Assembly (NCBI GenBank): GCA_023897205.1
Contig: JAHWDD010000005.1
Span: 2,666,001 to 2,730,000, forward strand
From: Exophiala sp. HKRS030
Lineage: Eukaryota; Ascomycota; Eurotiomycetes; Chaetothyriales; Herpotrichiellaceae
Length of the DNA stretch: 64,000 nucleotides
Reading direction: 5' to 3'
Positions 30,936 through 42,917 of the stretch are shown here, in pieces (positions within the stretch are counted from its first letter, which is position 1; every line of letters begins with the position of its first letter). The notes below the pieces were generated by a model, which saw nothing but the letters and a program-made list of their open reading frames with translations, was not told the DNA's origin and searched no databases. The translations under genes were made by a program, and so were the position numbers.

Positions 30936-32747
30936 CTCGATCTGAAGGAAGCAAAAGGGGATACAAGGGGAAAAACATCAGAACAGCTTACCAGCAGAAC
31001 ATTAAATAAAACCTACCTCGGACAAAGGCTGTCATGGTACATGACCTAGAAACTTGTTTGCATCAATTGCACGCACCATCTGCGTTCAGGCAACTTGAGA
31101 AAGAGGCACGATTGAAGGCAAAGACGAACACAACTCATTGTCCGTTTTTGGTTTAGCGCCATGGACAAGAGAAACGTCTTTTTATCTAGCATTTCAGTGG
31201 ATGGCCAAAGCTCGGAATGGGAGGTGTTCCGCATGGGCCAAGTCTAGGGTCTGAATGAAGATGGGACAAAAAGGAGACCCTTGGATTCGCCGGGTTCTCG
31301 TAGTGTAGTCGAACAACAAAGGTCATAGGGCAACCAGTCTATCCCCACCATCAGCCGAGATCCTGACAGTAAGTTGTAGATGGAAACAAAAAGAGCCATG
31401 CATCCGCCATTGCGCGCGGATGACTGTATTATGCCCGGAAGCCGAGAACGATTGGGTAATAGTAAGAGAGGAGTCGAGGGGCGCGAGTGGTTGGCTAGAA
31501 GAGAATCACGTGGAATGGCGGACATTCCTCGCGTGAAGCTGAGGGGGAGAGCAAGCTATCACCTCGTACTCGTAGTCGTAGAGTTGAAGAATGATTGCAT
31601 GTGATGGTGTAAGAAGACGGAAACGGAAGCAGTTGGCACTTTCAACCGGGCTAGACGGGAAGAGGGTCCAGGGGAATCCAGGTTTGAATGACTAGAAAAG
31701 GGCATGTTCTGTCGAGGAGGGAGAGAGAGAAGACGGTGTTCACACAGTCTGATCTCTTACCCCACACTTTTACCAAGGCGGACGGACTGGTTGGCCGATC
31801 CGCTGACGAAGAATGGTTTGACAGGGGTTGAGAAGTATGTACGAAGGGAGGGTGTTGTGTGCGAGGTGTGGGAGGTGTATGGAGGAGAACAAGCTGTACT
31901 CAGAGGGCGCAGGCGCGGGCGCAGACAATCACTCTAAGTAATGCTTCACGTGATAATTCCCAATGCGAATGCAGATAGGGACTCTCCATAACGTTCCCAG
32001 CTAAGTGACTGACCGACTTGTATGACTTGTATGACCTGATTCCTTCATCTCGTCGGGTACTGAGAATTGCAAGGTGTACTGACAGATGCTCTGGCCTTGT
32101 ACGACTGGTGTATAGTTTCAGTACCTCTGATATCCATTCAGATGCTTAGGGTTCCCCGTTAGGTCTCCTCTGGTGGCCTGTGCAGGCCCGTGGAGATGCT
32201 TCAACCAACTGGAATGGGCTTCGAGTCTGGAGAGAGCGCGCTAAACATGGGCCTAATGCACGCCCACGTATTACCTGGAGATGATAGCGCTCAGGAAAAG
32301 GAAACTTCCTTGCCCATCCGGTGTTCTCGATCACCTGTGTAGTACTGTAATATGTAAACCAACAGCATTTCCATGCCTCCTTCACTCCCTCCCTCCTCTC
32401 TTTACTTTCTCATCACTACTCTATCCCAACTCTACTATCTCCTTGATATCCAAACCATTCCAAACCCATTGCTATACCGCACCGACCACCAATCAATCAG
32501 ACTAAGCCAATCTACTCCGTGCCTTTGCTCGCCTATCTCGAACCACCCAATCAGCCGCGTCTCCTGTTCACGCTCATACCAACCATGACGTGACTTTGGC
32601 TGGCATCCCCTTTGTCTGAGCCCTCAAAGCCATCTCAACTTCAAAGTGTCTATTGATCCTACTATTATACCTATCGAAAACTGCCTACAACCGCACCTTG
32701 CAAATTGCTGTTCCGTACATTGCCACAATCAATCGACGCTTCCCGCC
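30936..32747. other. Divergent intergenic region, 1.8 kb
   Basis: This lies upstream of both the 1377-aa gene and the gene at 32748. The last 400 bases are C/T-rich leader-like sequence. Short frames at 31380-31937 have no family-like features. Nothing else is seen. Confidence 0.5.
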
Positions 32748-33627
32748 ATGTCCGGCCAAAACACACCACCCTCCCCTGCCCCCCAACACCGCCGACGATC
32801 CTCCTTCATTGACATGTTCAACCCTCGTTCAGCCCAGTCGACCGCGACTACTGGACTCTCATCCTCACCTCCCTCTACAAATACCTCGTCGAACCCCAAC
32901 AATACTCAACACCGGAGAGGCACTTCCATCACCGGACTGGGTCTCACCACCAACCCCTCCGGCCAGACTCCCTTCTCAGCCTTCCAACGCCGAGCAAGCA
33001 TTGCAACCTCGTCAGCTTCGAGCTCCCCAGACTTCAAGAATAGCTTTGGTGACGAACCCGCGGTTATTGAAGAGGATGATACATCGACGCAGGCCATAGG
33101 ACAGCCTCCATCTCCATCCTTTGCGAGAAGAGTCAGCTTTGGAGCACAAGCATTGAGAGACGTGAGAATGGGCTCAAGCCCTGGTTCTGCTACTGGCGGT
33201 GGTAGGCGCCCCTCGTCTTCCCTTTTCACGCTGGTTGAGAATTCAAATTCCGAGAATGCCACTCCCTCACGACCTAGCTTGTCGGGCACGGCCAAGACTA
33301 CAGGTAAGAGTCGAGGCCAGTCCTTTTCATGCCATTCAAAGTGGCTGCTGCGGTCTCCCTGGCGCTCTATCATCGACGTATACTGACCCTTGTTTAGAAG
33401 GCTTCAACTGGTCAGAGGCTCTTCGTGATAGGTCTAGACGCTCTCCCTCTTTCTCTTCCGGCAATCCATTTGCCCAAGGGGCCACTCGACCGCGTTCAGC
33501 AAGCATCTCTAATCCTGAGCCGCCCAAGGAATTCCCGAAGGCTGTCGAACCCCCTGCACCCACCAGAATGAAAAAGCCAGACCATTTGGGTGAAAGAATG
33601 CTTCGTGGTGATTTTATGATGGATTAG
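32748..33627 (+). CDS. Ser-rich phosphoprotein-like protein of unknown function
   Basis: Two exons, 32748-33303 and 33398-33627 (261 aa), with an intron GTAAGA..TTTAG of 94 nt. The start MSGQNTPPSP is the ATG after a CT-rich leader; the open frame further 5' is leader. The protein is disordered and rich in Ser, Pro and Arg. Repeated RRxS sites (HRRRSSFIDMFNP, QRRASIATSS, RRVSFGAQ, RRPSSSLF) look like basophilic kinase (PKA/AKT-like) targets, and some could be 14-3-3 docking sites. The C-terminal 15 residues (KKPDHLGERMLRGDFMMD) look like a conserved short linear motif, as does GFNWSEALRDRSRR at the start of exon 2. No membrane segment or signal peptide. I do not recognise a named family. Confidence 0.75.
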
Positions 33628-34816
33628 GGTCAGGAAACCAACCTTCCTACTGGTCAGTACCATCTCCTCACCCTCTATGACTACCACAAACTCATAGCGT
33701 TTGACAGATTCAAGGAGTCATTCCCTGGAGAGGGTCAAGTGTTTGAGGAGCTTCCTTACGGGAAAATGTTTGGGCGGCTGGTTCTGTGCCTGGGCTACGC
33801 TTCACTTGTAAAACACCCCAAAAAGAGCTACGTATGCTTTACGTTACAGCAATTCAAGGTTGAAACATGAGAATGAAACTGAGAGATGAAGTTTACGAAC
33901 ATTGTTATATTAAAAGAAATGGCAATTGACCGTCTTGAATGCGCAAGTAAGCAGCATTTTCAAAGTTACAAGTTTAAAAGTCATCGCTGTTGCCATAATC
34001 CCTCTCTTCTGTTTGGTCGCTATCATGGATGAAGTTGTTGTTCGACGAATATGGTGAACGCGCTATTAACGTACTTCGAATGAATGTAGATAGCGTTGAG
34101 GTCTTTCGCTCGAGATTGGAAGCGAAAGTGATGTGCTTGTGAAGAAGTACTGAGACGGAGTCTCAACAATTGCATAACAATTCCTTGCGACGAATTCTTC
34201 TGCACCCCAAAATGCACACCACAATTAGTATTGGACGAAACGGCGGGCTTTGTCATGGTAGAGGAAGTCCAAAGTTGGGTACTTTATTCATTCTCCGTAA
34301 TGCATCTTCGTGCCGGGGCCGGGGCAACCGAAGTGTGTTGTCCGATGTGCTCCGCCTCTTGGAGATCCAAAGTTGCACTTCTGGAGGATCTAGCAGGTAT
34401 ACGTCAACCTATAGACATCATCTTCCCTTCGACTCTTCGTAGCCACTGTGCAAACACCTAATATAGTGGCAGGGATCTTCACTGCTGTGTCCTACGCGAC
34501 TAGGTCAACTCGCAAGCTGTGATTTCTACCTCAGCTGCCCAACGCAGCGCAGTGGCAGTCACCGTTTCTTGCGACCTTTGTCCAACATGTCCTTATAATA
34601 TGGAAGCCCCAGCTCAAATCACCTGCTTAAACCGCGCCTGTTAAGCATTGCAGTGGTCTTCCTTCTCACCCCGATCACATTACTCCCACAACTACGACAT
34701 CAATCCTGCCCTCTGTCACGCCGCGCTTTTTGGTGGTCCTGCCTACCACCGCGTTCCGATCGGGAGACAACGAGCAACCTCTAAGCAACAGTCGACAGCA
34801 TTCACCTACCGAAAGG
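33628..34816. other. Intergenic, promoter of the AP180-like gene
   Basis: Nothing beyond short frames. The region is AT-richer than its neighbours around 33890-33990. Confidence 0.5.
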
Positions 34817-36842
34817 ATGACCATGGAGAAGATTGTGAAGGGAGCTACAAAAATAAAGGTAAAGACCACAGAATTTTCGATCTGTCAAGGCTAATTCGAC
34901 TAGTTGGCTGCGCCCAAATCCAAGTACATCGAGCCTATTCTTTCTGCGACGAATGGAGGGGATTCTGGTGTTGCTGAAGTCTTCCGGACTCTGCAATTGC
35001 GATTACGAGATTCAACATGGACCATTGTCTTCAAATCGCTGATTGTGGTCCACTTGATGATAAGAGAAGGGCAGCCAGAGGTCACATTGAGGTACATCGC
35101 TGATTCACCAAAACGCATTGCTATCAGTGGATTCGCAGAGGGTATGACTCCCGAGTCCGAGTCAAAGAGATTTTGCCCGTCGACTGACATGGAACAGTTC
35201 AAACCCAAGGTTTGAATATTCGCCACTACTATGAATATCTCATGGAGCGGGTTCGGGCCTACCGAGATACAAAAACAGATTACGTCAAGTCAGGAACAGG
35301 CAAGATGCGAAGACTTACGGTCGAAAAGGGCCTACTAAGGCAGACGGAAATAGTCCAAGACCAAATACAAGCCCTACTTCGATGTGATGTGAGTTTGCTT
35401 CCTCGGATGGCAACGATCTTACTGACCCAAGAAGCTGTTGAACAGTCAAGACCCAGACAACGAAATTACATTGACAGCCTTTCGGCTACTGACGCTTGAC
35501 CTGCTTGAGCTCTTCAAGGTCATGAACGAGGGTACTATCAACGTTTTGGGTATGTTTCTCGAATACGAAGACTGGCGAAATGCTAACTTTCCTATCAGAG
35601 CATTATTTTGAAATGTCTCGTCCCGATGCAGAACGCGCTTTGCAGATATACAAGACTTTTGGAAGGCAGACGGAACAAGTAGTGCAGTATCTGAGCCTTG
35701 CGCGACAGTACGAGACGTCGACGAGGTTGGAGGTCCCTAAATTGAAGCATGCACCCACGACATTGACCAATTCGCTGGAAGATTATTTGAATGACCCAGA
35801 TTTTGAAATCAACCGCCGACAGTATCTTGCACAACAAGAGGCTAAAAGAACAGGGAAACCTGTGTCATCAGCTCCAAAATCGACGCCTTTTGATAGACCT
35901 TCTGATACGACAACACAAGGTCATTCCTTCCAGCAGCCGGCTCAGCAAATACCAAAGGGGCCTGCACCGGATTTGATCGATTTCTTCGAGTCAATTGAGC
36001 AGAATCAACAGCAAATGGCTTCACCAAGCAACCCTCAACAGCAATTTCACACAGGAATGCTTCAGGGTCAAGCATATCAACAAGCACAGATACCGCAGCA
36101 GACTGGGTACAACCCCTTCTTGCAACAGCAACAGCAGCAACAACCTCAATTTCAAAGCCAGCCTCTCCCACAGCCTGGACCCTTGCAGACCGATTTCACT
36201 GGCGCAGGTTTTGGTGGGTATGGTCCTCAGCCGCCGCAGCAGACACATGCTTTCCAATTCCAGTCCAATCTTTCACCCATTCCTCAAAATGGCGTGGCAG
36301 ATTTCCAGCAACAACAGCAACAACAACAACAACAACAACAACAGCAGCAGATGGCTTTACAACCACAGCATACGTCTACAAACCCATTCCGTCAGTCAAT
36401 GATGCCAACAGGAAATGCACAGGTCTCTCCAATGAGTGCAAATCCTGCACGGCAGTCAATTAACCCTTTTGCGAAGCACAATACCGGAGCTGTAACACAT
36501 AACGGTCCTGGTTTTGGTGGCAACAACTTTGAACAGACCTTCTCTCCTAGCCCAATCTCTCCGGACCAAACATTCAATTCCACTTCATCATATGGCTCTC
36601 AACCTCCTGCGCTTCAACCACAAAGAACCGGAACAAATCCATTCGCAAAAAATCGGCCTGCGACAGCCGGTGGTCCGGTGACTGCGAATGTAACAGGGAG
36701 CACGAATCCGTTCAGGCAAAGTGCTTTTGTGAACCAAGAGACTGGACAAGGCTGGCAACACAGTTCTCAGGGGACATTTTCAGGGTTTGACGTGAATAAT
36801 GTAAACACGATGCCAGTCTTTCCAAGACCAGGGCACAATTAA
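34817..36842 (+). CDS. AP180/CALM-type clathrin adaptor with ANTH domain
   Basis: Five exons: 34817-34858, 34904-35141, 35198-35388, 35432-35549 and 35599-36842 (610 aa). All four introns are 43-56 nt with GT..AG ends, and every junction keeps frame. The first ATG is used; an ATG 6 bases later is equally possible. Residues about 1-280 are the ANTH domain, with the phosphoinositide-binding basic start (KGATKIKLAAPKSKYIEPIL), LIVVHLMIREG, and NIRHYYEYL. The C-terminal half is Gln/Pro-rich and disordered. It has four NPF motifs (TNPFRQS, INPFAKH, TNPFAKN, TNPFRQS) that bind EH-domain proteins, a clathrin-box-like DLIDFF, and a 15-Gln run at 36306-36350. It resembles yeast Yap1801/1802 and acts at endocytic pits on the plasma membrane. 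Confidence 0.92.
36306..36350 (+). repeat. CAA/CAG repeat encoding 15 Gln
   Basis: Fifteen consecutive Gln codons, mostly CAA with CAG at the ends, inside the AP180-like gene. Length variation between strains is likely and would stay in frame. Confidence 0.9.
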
Positions 36843-37399
36843 TGATACAGCCTAATCAAGGGTAATACTGTTTGAGGATTCAGAGGAGGGAGGGTATTAG
36901 CGCTTTCTCTTGGATAGCTACCTATATACATTCTTCGACTTTTCAATCTAGCGACTTTTTGCATTGTACTTTGAAATTTGGGTAACAGTGTCCAGTACTA
37001 TTGTCTGTACATTGTTTATATAGCCAAGTATACGTATACGTAACATACAACCAGAAGTGACCCAAAGTAGTTCTCATGGTATGGAGTACGGATTACCGAG
37101 GATTGTAGATGTAGATACCCGATGCTTCTAGATCGACTTCGACGCCACCGCCCTTTTTCGTGGCCTCCGCTTCGGTCTCGGCGGCAACATCCGGAATTTC
37201 AGAAACACCAACTTCGACTCCTCACACTTGGGTTGTCAACTTGGACACTGCTTGAGCAAGTTGATTTCAACGGCCGTACGTGGATTCTGTTCTACTGACA
37301 TTGACTTCTCGGTGCCTCTTTTGTTTCTCTCTCCCAAGAATGATGGAGTGCTCGGCTCCATTATCGCCCACCAATCCGCCATCTTCCGTTCTCTGAGAT
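36843..37399. other. Intergenic
   Basis: The AP180-like 3' flank and the promoter of the kinase gene. A TATACGTATACG-like alternating stretch lies near 37028-37040. No gene seen. Confidence 0.5.
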
Positions 37400-39685
37400 A
37401 TGGACCAACAGGGCGCCGACGGCGTTCTACCGAATCTGTCAATTATCCCCTATGACACAAACCGAGACATCGTGCTGTGAGTGTGGGCCGGTCCAAACTT
37501 TGACAAAAAGGTCCCAAAGGAGGGCGGTTACTGACATTCTTGTCTCTACAGTCGGCACGCAGACACCATTGTCTATCGAGATCCACGAACGAATCAATTG
37601 GTCCCCTTCCACCACAACCGAGCGGTCGAACGACGACCGTCCGACTGCCCAACATGCGGTCGGCCCTGGCACGCCCAGGCCAGGTCGTCCAGTCAGGACG
37701 CCGGCAGCGGTCCGCGGGAAGACCAACCGAGTTTCATCACCCAGGATTATTTCGAGATGCTCGCTCGAAGTCTTCCCGGTTCGAACCAGACTTCGGCGCC
37801 GCCCTCGCCGAGACGTCGCATGGTACAGCCGGTGCGGTCGCGACTGGGTCCCTCGTCTCCGGTCGTAGCCAACCCGCCCGCCAACGCCGAATTCGTGGCG
37901 AGCGCGCCCGTGCCGCCGTCACAGGCTCACGGCATCTCGGAGACGGCATTCTCGCCCAACTATTTTGAGAAATTCTTCGTCGAGGATCGGGAACTCGGCC
38001 GGGGCGGGCGGGGCGTCGTCCTGCTGGTCAAGCACGTGCTGGACGGTGTCAACCTGGGCTGTTTCGCGTGCAAACGGGTCCCCATCGGCGACGACCACGC
38101 CTGGCTCGAAAAGGTGCTCGTCGAGGTGCAGCTGCTGCAAGGCCTGTCCCACCAGAACCTCGTCTCGTACCGGCACGTCTGGCTCGAGGACTACCAGATC
38201 AGCACCTTCGGCCCGAGCGTCCCCTGCGCCTTCATCCTGCAGCAATATTGCAACGGGGGGGACATGCACAACTACGTCCTCGGGTCGGCCCAGGCGGCCA
38301 CGACGACCCAGGAGCTCAAGGAGCGGATCCGTCGGCGCTCCAAGGGGGAGACCGAACTGCCCCGCCGCCCGAACGAGCCCAAGAAACTGCCCTTTGACGA
38401 GATCTACAACTTTTTCCGGGACATCACGTCGGGCCTGCGGTTTCTGCACCACAGCGGGTTCATCCACCGGGACCTCAAACCCAGCAACTGCCTGCTGCAC
38501 ACGGCGGGCGGCGAGACGAGGGTCCTGGTCAGTGACTTTGGCGAGGTGCAGTACGAGTACGCGACCCGCAAGTCCACGGGGGCCACGGGCACCATCTCCT
38601 ACTGTGCGCCCGAGGTGCTGAGGCGCCTCTCCCCCGGAGGCCCCTACCAAAACTTCACGTCCAAGTCGGACATCTTCTCCCTCGGCATGATCCTGCACTT
38701 TTTGTGCTTCGCCACCTTGCCGTACAACTGCTCCGACGTGCTGCACGAGGAACGCGAGGACGTCGACTCGCTGCGCGCCGAGATCCTGGGCTGGGAGGGC
38801 TTCCACGACGACCAACGCAAAAGGCGGCCCGACCTGCCCGCCGCCCTGTACACCTTTCTCAGGCGCCTCTTGTCGCTGGACCCGGAGCTGCGTCCCAGCG
38901 CGGACGACGTCCTGCAGGTCGTCTCCTCGGGACGACTCGACGACATCCCCGCCGTGAGGAGGCGAGGGTCCATGGAACCCGAAGAGCTCACGCCCGGGCG
39001 GAGGATCCAAAAAATCGACACCCCTCAAAAGGGAAACTCCCCTTCACGTGGCGTCGGCCACGGGGTCGGTAGCGGTGGTCACGATCTAGCTCCCAAGTCT
39101 CCGAGGGCGAGGTTCCGTCATCATCAAAACATGTCCGGTTCTCCTGAACGGTTGATCAACAAAAACAAAAGGTCGAGGAGGAGAGAAAAAAGTGACCCAT
39201 CGAATCCATTGCGATCCAGTAGCAGCGGCAGTGATAGCGACGACGACGACGACGACGGTGACGACGGGGGCGCCATCTCACCCATCCAGCCACATCGATT
39301 GCTACTCGAACCTCCCACTCCGATCGACGAGGACGACGTGCGTGGGCGGTGGGGTCACGGTCCGTCGGATTCTTGGGTCCGTCGTCTCTCTGTCGTCCTC
39401 GACAGACCCATCACCGCCCCTTCGACCCGACTCCTCGTGCTGGGCCTCAAGTTGCTCTCGACCTTGCAACCTTGCATGTCCTACGGCATGAACGCCTCGG
39501 TGGTCTACCCCTTGATCTGTCTGGCCCTGCTCGAGTTCGCCGTGCCCGACATTCGCGTCTGGAAGGCCGGGGTCGTCATGGCGGTACATTTTGTCGTTTT
39601 GGCGTTTGCCATCAGGACGGACACGTTGTGCGCTGTCGGTGTCGGTGTGGGTGGTGGTGGTACTGTTGGCGGTAGTAGTTACTGA
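37400..39685 (+). CDS. IKS1: Iks1-type Ser/Thr protein kinase with C-terminal membrane region
   Basis: Two exons, 37400-37476 and 37552-39685 (736 aa), with an intron GTGAGT..TACAG of 75 nt. The N-terminus (LSIIPYDTNRDIVL, then RDPRTNQLV) and a Cys pair (CPTCGRPW) precede the kinase domain. The Gly loop is GRGGRGVVLLV, the ATP Lys is K200 (ACKRV), the catalytic loop is FIHRDLKPSN with D333, DFG is D354, and the APE motif is present (CAPEVL). All catalytic residues are intact. An insert rich in Arg/Lys/Glu lies between subdomains V and VI. After the kinase there is an acidic run (SDSDDDDDDGDD) and two hydrophobic segments (VVYPLICLALLEFAV; VVMAVHFVVLAFAI), as in fungal Iks1-like kinases. Third codon positions are extremely GC-rich from about 37.9 to 39.0 kb, unlike the AP180-like neighbour. 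Confidence 0.88.
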
Positions 39686-40339
39686 CGTTGTAATAAACCA
39701 AAAAGGAGAGAAACCAAAAAAAAACAAAAAATCATCAAAAATCATCATTGGTGACAAGTGACAATTCTTCCTTGCAAAAAACTAATATCTAACCCTAGTA
39801 CGGAGATGATATGCTTGCTGGTGTCGTTTGGACCAACCCGCCTGGTGACTTGAGCCGCAATACTGCAGTACTTTTCAGCAAGGCCCCCTCTGATTCTTCC
39901 TTTTTTTCCAGAAACGTGACCACCCAACATGGTCTGTTTTACCATCTTCTTGGTCTGGTTCTTGATCTTGATCTTGATCCTGTAGGCAAGAGACTGATCC
40001 TATTCCAATCCTACTCCGGCCCCGTCCCATCGCTCTTCCGACTCCGTACCTTCTTATCATACAAAGTGCAACAAGTACTTAAACTGTCCTCGAGACATCG
40101 ACATTGACGACACACCCCTCATCATAGTTGTATGGTGGCAACATCCCTCCGTCACTTTTGAAATCCCGCGAGTTACAATAACCACATCTCGCTCGATCAT
40201 TTGTCAACGCGATACCTAACTGTAGTGTCTTTGCTATTCTTGACCTTTCCAAACAAAAAAAAACAAAAACCCCATCAACCATATTCCAGCAGAATGGCCT
40301 CGTAGTGTATTGTACAGCGTGGTCACTTGTTAGCCGCCA
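39686..40339. other. Convergent 3' intergenic region
   Basis: This lies between the stops of the kinase (plus) and the CDF transporter (minus). TACGGAG/CTCCGTA words at 39799 and 40042. A GATCTT/GATCCT direct repeat (about four units of 6 bases) sits at 39961-39980. No gene. Confidence 0.5.
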
Positions 40340-42028
40340 TCAACTCTGTTGATTCATATGACTAGGTAAATTCTGCCTAGCGTAATCGGCATGCACAAAG
40401 GCTCGATCGACCATCGGAACGCTCTCCAACACGTACTGTAGACTCTCGCTGAGATCGTGAGTGTCGCGGAGACTCATATGCTCGTCCAACACGATGTCGA
40501 CCTCGACATTCAACTTGTCGCCGGCGTGATACGCCTGTAAGCCCTGGATGTAACGAATCGTCTTGGCGAACCTCATGGTTAAGTACAACAAAATGTTGCG
40601 TTGGTCCGCCGTCGCGGCCGCACCGCACAGGTTGCGCACGTGTTCGCTACTGGTCTTGCTCCAGTTGAACATGACATACAATGACAACAACAGACCGCCC
40701 AGCGCGTCCAGCCACCAAACCTGAGCGTAGAAGCCGACGAGCGGGAAAATGATGCTGAACGTGTTGAACACGACGTCGGTCGCGGCATCCTGGGCGAGTG
40801 CTTGCACCGACGAGTTGCGAACGAGACGGCAGTAGAACCAGCAGAATCCTTTGATGGCGACAGTGCTGACCATGATCGCGATGGCCGGTATGCCCAGCTC
40901 GACGACAGAGTGGTCGGGCGATATGAGTCGGTTGAAACATTCGAGACTGACTTGGAAAAAAGACGTGATCATGATGATGCTAAACACAAGCACCCCGACA
41001 GGCTCCAGACGTCGCCGCCCAACCGGGTACGCGTACTGGTCCTGTTGAGAGATGAGCTTCGTGGTCGACCAGACAATCGCCGTGGACAGAAAGTCGAGCG
41101 CGGCGTCGACGAGAGAGGCGAGCACGGAAAGTGACGAGGTGAGGATGATCACTGCAATTTTGCCGGCCAACAGGATCACATTCGCGACAAGGTTGAGGTA
41201 GATTGCGATGGTGACAATCGGGTCGTCGAGTTCCACGCTGTCATCCAGGTCTTCCAGGCTGATTTCTGGGAACACTTCGAGAGCTTGTTCTTCGTCGGCC
41301 AGCAACGGCGTCGTTTCGTTGTCGGGTAGCTTGTACAGGTTCTTGGGCGTGCGTTTGAGCTTGGTCTCTATGGGTGTGGGAGGTTCCTCCGCACTGCCGT
41401 TTGGCTGGGCCAGTGCTGTCGTCGAAGTCGCACTGCCCGGCTCTCGCTCTTCCGAGATGGTTTTCATATTCGACTTGTGCGCGGGCTGGTTGTACTCTTG
41501 AATCAAGTCGTGAGGCAGACTCGAATCGAGTAGACGGTCGATGTACAGGTATTGCGCGACCAGGAAGTTGTTGCGCTCGTAGTATTTCCGAATAGGCTTT
41601 TTCATCTGTGCCAGCTCTTCTTCTGTTTTGTAGTACCTCTGCCAATAATACCTGGGGTTGGACTGTCCGATCAGGCGCATGCTGCGCATTTGAGGCGTGT
41701 TGAGAATCTCGGGCCCCAGACTCATCCTCCTCGCATCGATCTCCAGCGGAGAATGCGCCGATCGACGTTTGCGCAGAGGCTCGTGTTCGTCCATGTGATC
41801 TTCATCCTCGGTCGAGTGGTGGCTCGCAAAGGAACCGCGACGAACCTGTGGTTGTCGACCGCGCTTGGGCAAGGTGAATAGAGAAGTGCTGGAGCGGTTC
41901 TGTATGAGGAGAGGGAGGTGTTGGCCTCGCGTCGACACGGCGCCAGGAGATTCTTCGTTGAGAGGCACGAAATATGAGAGGCCGTTCAACCGATAGTCCG
42001 GCCTCTGGGGGGTACTAGGCACGTCCAT
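40340..42028 (-). CDS. CDF-family metal transporter, probable Mn2+ type
   Basis: A single exon of 562 residues from ATG 42028. About 270 cytosolic N-terminal residues precede six membrane helices and a C-terminal cytosolic domain. The metal site residues are DxxxD in helix 2 (SLVDAALD, Asp308 and Asp312) and DxxxD in helix 5 (AQDAATD, Asp414 and Asp418). Family knowledge links paired DxxxD to Mn2+-CDF members, whereas Zn2+ members have HxxxD. The C-terminal domain (KLNVEVDIVLDEHMSLRDTHD) is the CDF dimerisation and metal-sensing fold. The protein likely moves Mn2+ out of the cytosol into a vacuole, Golgi or ER compartment, or out of the cell. TTPLLADEE in the N-terminal region resembles an acidic dileucine sorting signal. 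Metal choice is inferred from motif only. Confidence 0.88.
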   Translation of the reverse strand: MDVPSTPQRPDYRLNGLSYFVPLNEESPGAVSTRGQHLPLLIQNRSSTSLFTLPKRGRQPQVRRGSFASHHSTEDEDHMDEHEPLRKRRSAHSPLEIDARRMSLGPEILNTPQMRSMRLIGQSNPRYYWQRYYKTEEELAQMKKPIRKYYERNNFLVAQYLYIDRLLDSSLPHDLIQEYNQPAHKSNMKTISEEREPGSATSTTALAQPNGSAEEPPTPIETKLKRTPKNLYKLPDNETTPLLADEEQALEVFPEISLEDLDDSVELDDPIVTIAIYLNLVANVILLAGKIAVIILTSSLSVLASLVDAALDFLSTAIVWSTTKLISQQDQYAYPVGRRRLEPVGVLVFSIIMITSFFQVSLECFNRLISPDHSVVELGIPAIAIMVSTVAIKGFCWFYCRLVRNSSVQALAQDAATDVVFNTFSIIFPLVGFYAQVWWLDALGGLLLSLYVMFNWSKTSSEHVRNLCGAAATADQRNILLYLTMRFAKTIRYIQGLQAYHAGDKLNVEVDIVLDEHMSLRDTHDLSESLQYVLESVPMVDRAFVHADYARQNLPSHMNQQS

Positions 42029-42917
42029 CTTTGGCCGGTGGAAAGGCAGAAGCCAAAGATTTTCGTCCTTTTAATCTGTAGTCGTTGGATGGTAAGCAGC
42101 GCAGCAGTGGCTTGTGCAGCAGGAGGAGAGGCGTAGGAGAGCTTCGAGCTGGGTCAGCCTAAGTCTCGCAATAGGCTGATCATCTTGGCAGGGTGAATCT
42201 AGTCATCGGAAGGGTTTTGTGATTTTCGAGGCGAAGAGCTCTGGCTGTGAGACAGACGGTATGTTTCGTTGGGATGTAAGAAGGTATATATTTGGTTCAG
42301 TCGCGGAGGGTTTTTGGGTTTCTAGGCATCCCGCAACAGCCTAATAAATGAGTCTTAGTGGTGAATCTTTTGGTAAGGAAGTCCGGAGCTACAGCTTTGC
42401 GTCATGGGCCGAGAAAAGCACATGCGAAAACAAGAGGCCGATGACGGAGGTCAACCTGAGCTACCTCAGACATACTCCGTACGTATTCGTTATACAACAA
42501 CAGCAACTTTATAACTACCCAGTCCTGTGTGATGAGTAGCTATTACGAATAATAAATGCTAAACAATAAATAATGAATTATCAACAGAAATATCAGTGTT
42601 TGACTTCTTTTCATTTCATTACTCATTACGAATAGGTAGTTGTAAGTAGCTATGCACAGTCTAGATAAGTCTAATGCGATGCCCCCAAATAACTGCATCT
42701 TCATCTTCAATAAGTTTCCAGTTGTTCCTCTGCTGCGACAATCACTTCAATTGGCATTGTTTGCATGACAGACCAAACTTCATCAGTATTCAAGGTACCT
42801 CGTTCCAACTCCAAATCAAACAAAAAGCACCATTCTGCTGTCATGATCCTGAGACAACCAAGGTCGTAAAACAAACGTCTATCAGATGTTCAAGCTTCTG
42901 AGAACTTCGACCCAGCT
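42029..42917. other. Intergenic, AT-rich in its second half
   Basis: Promoter of the CDF gene and 3' flank of the GH79 gene. 42530-42680 is notably AT-rich with AATAAATAAT-like stretches. A CTCCGTA word at 42475. No gene seen. Confidence 0.5.

Noticed and set aside
37919..39028. 369-codon antisense open frame opposite the kinase
   Set aside because: It mirrors the very GC-rich codons of the kinase gene, which suppress stops on the other strand. It has no family features.
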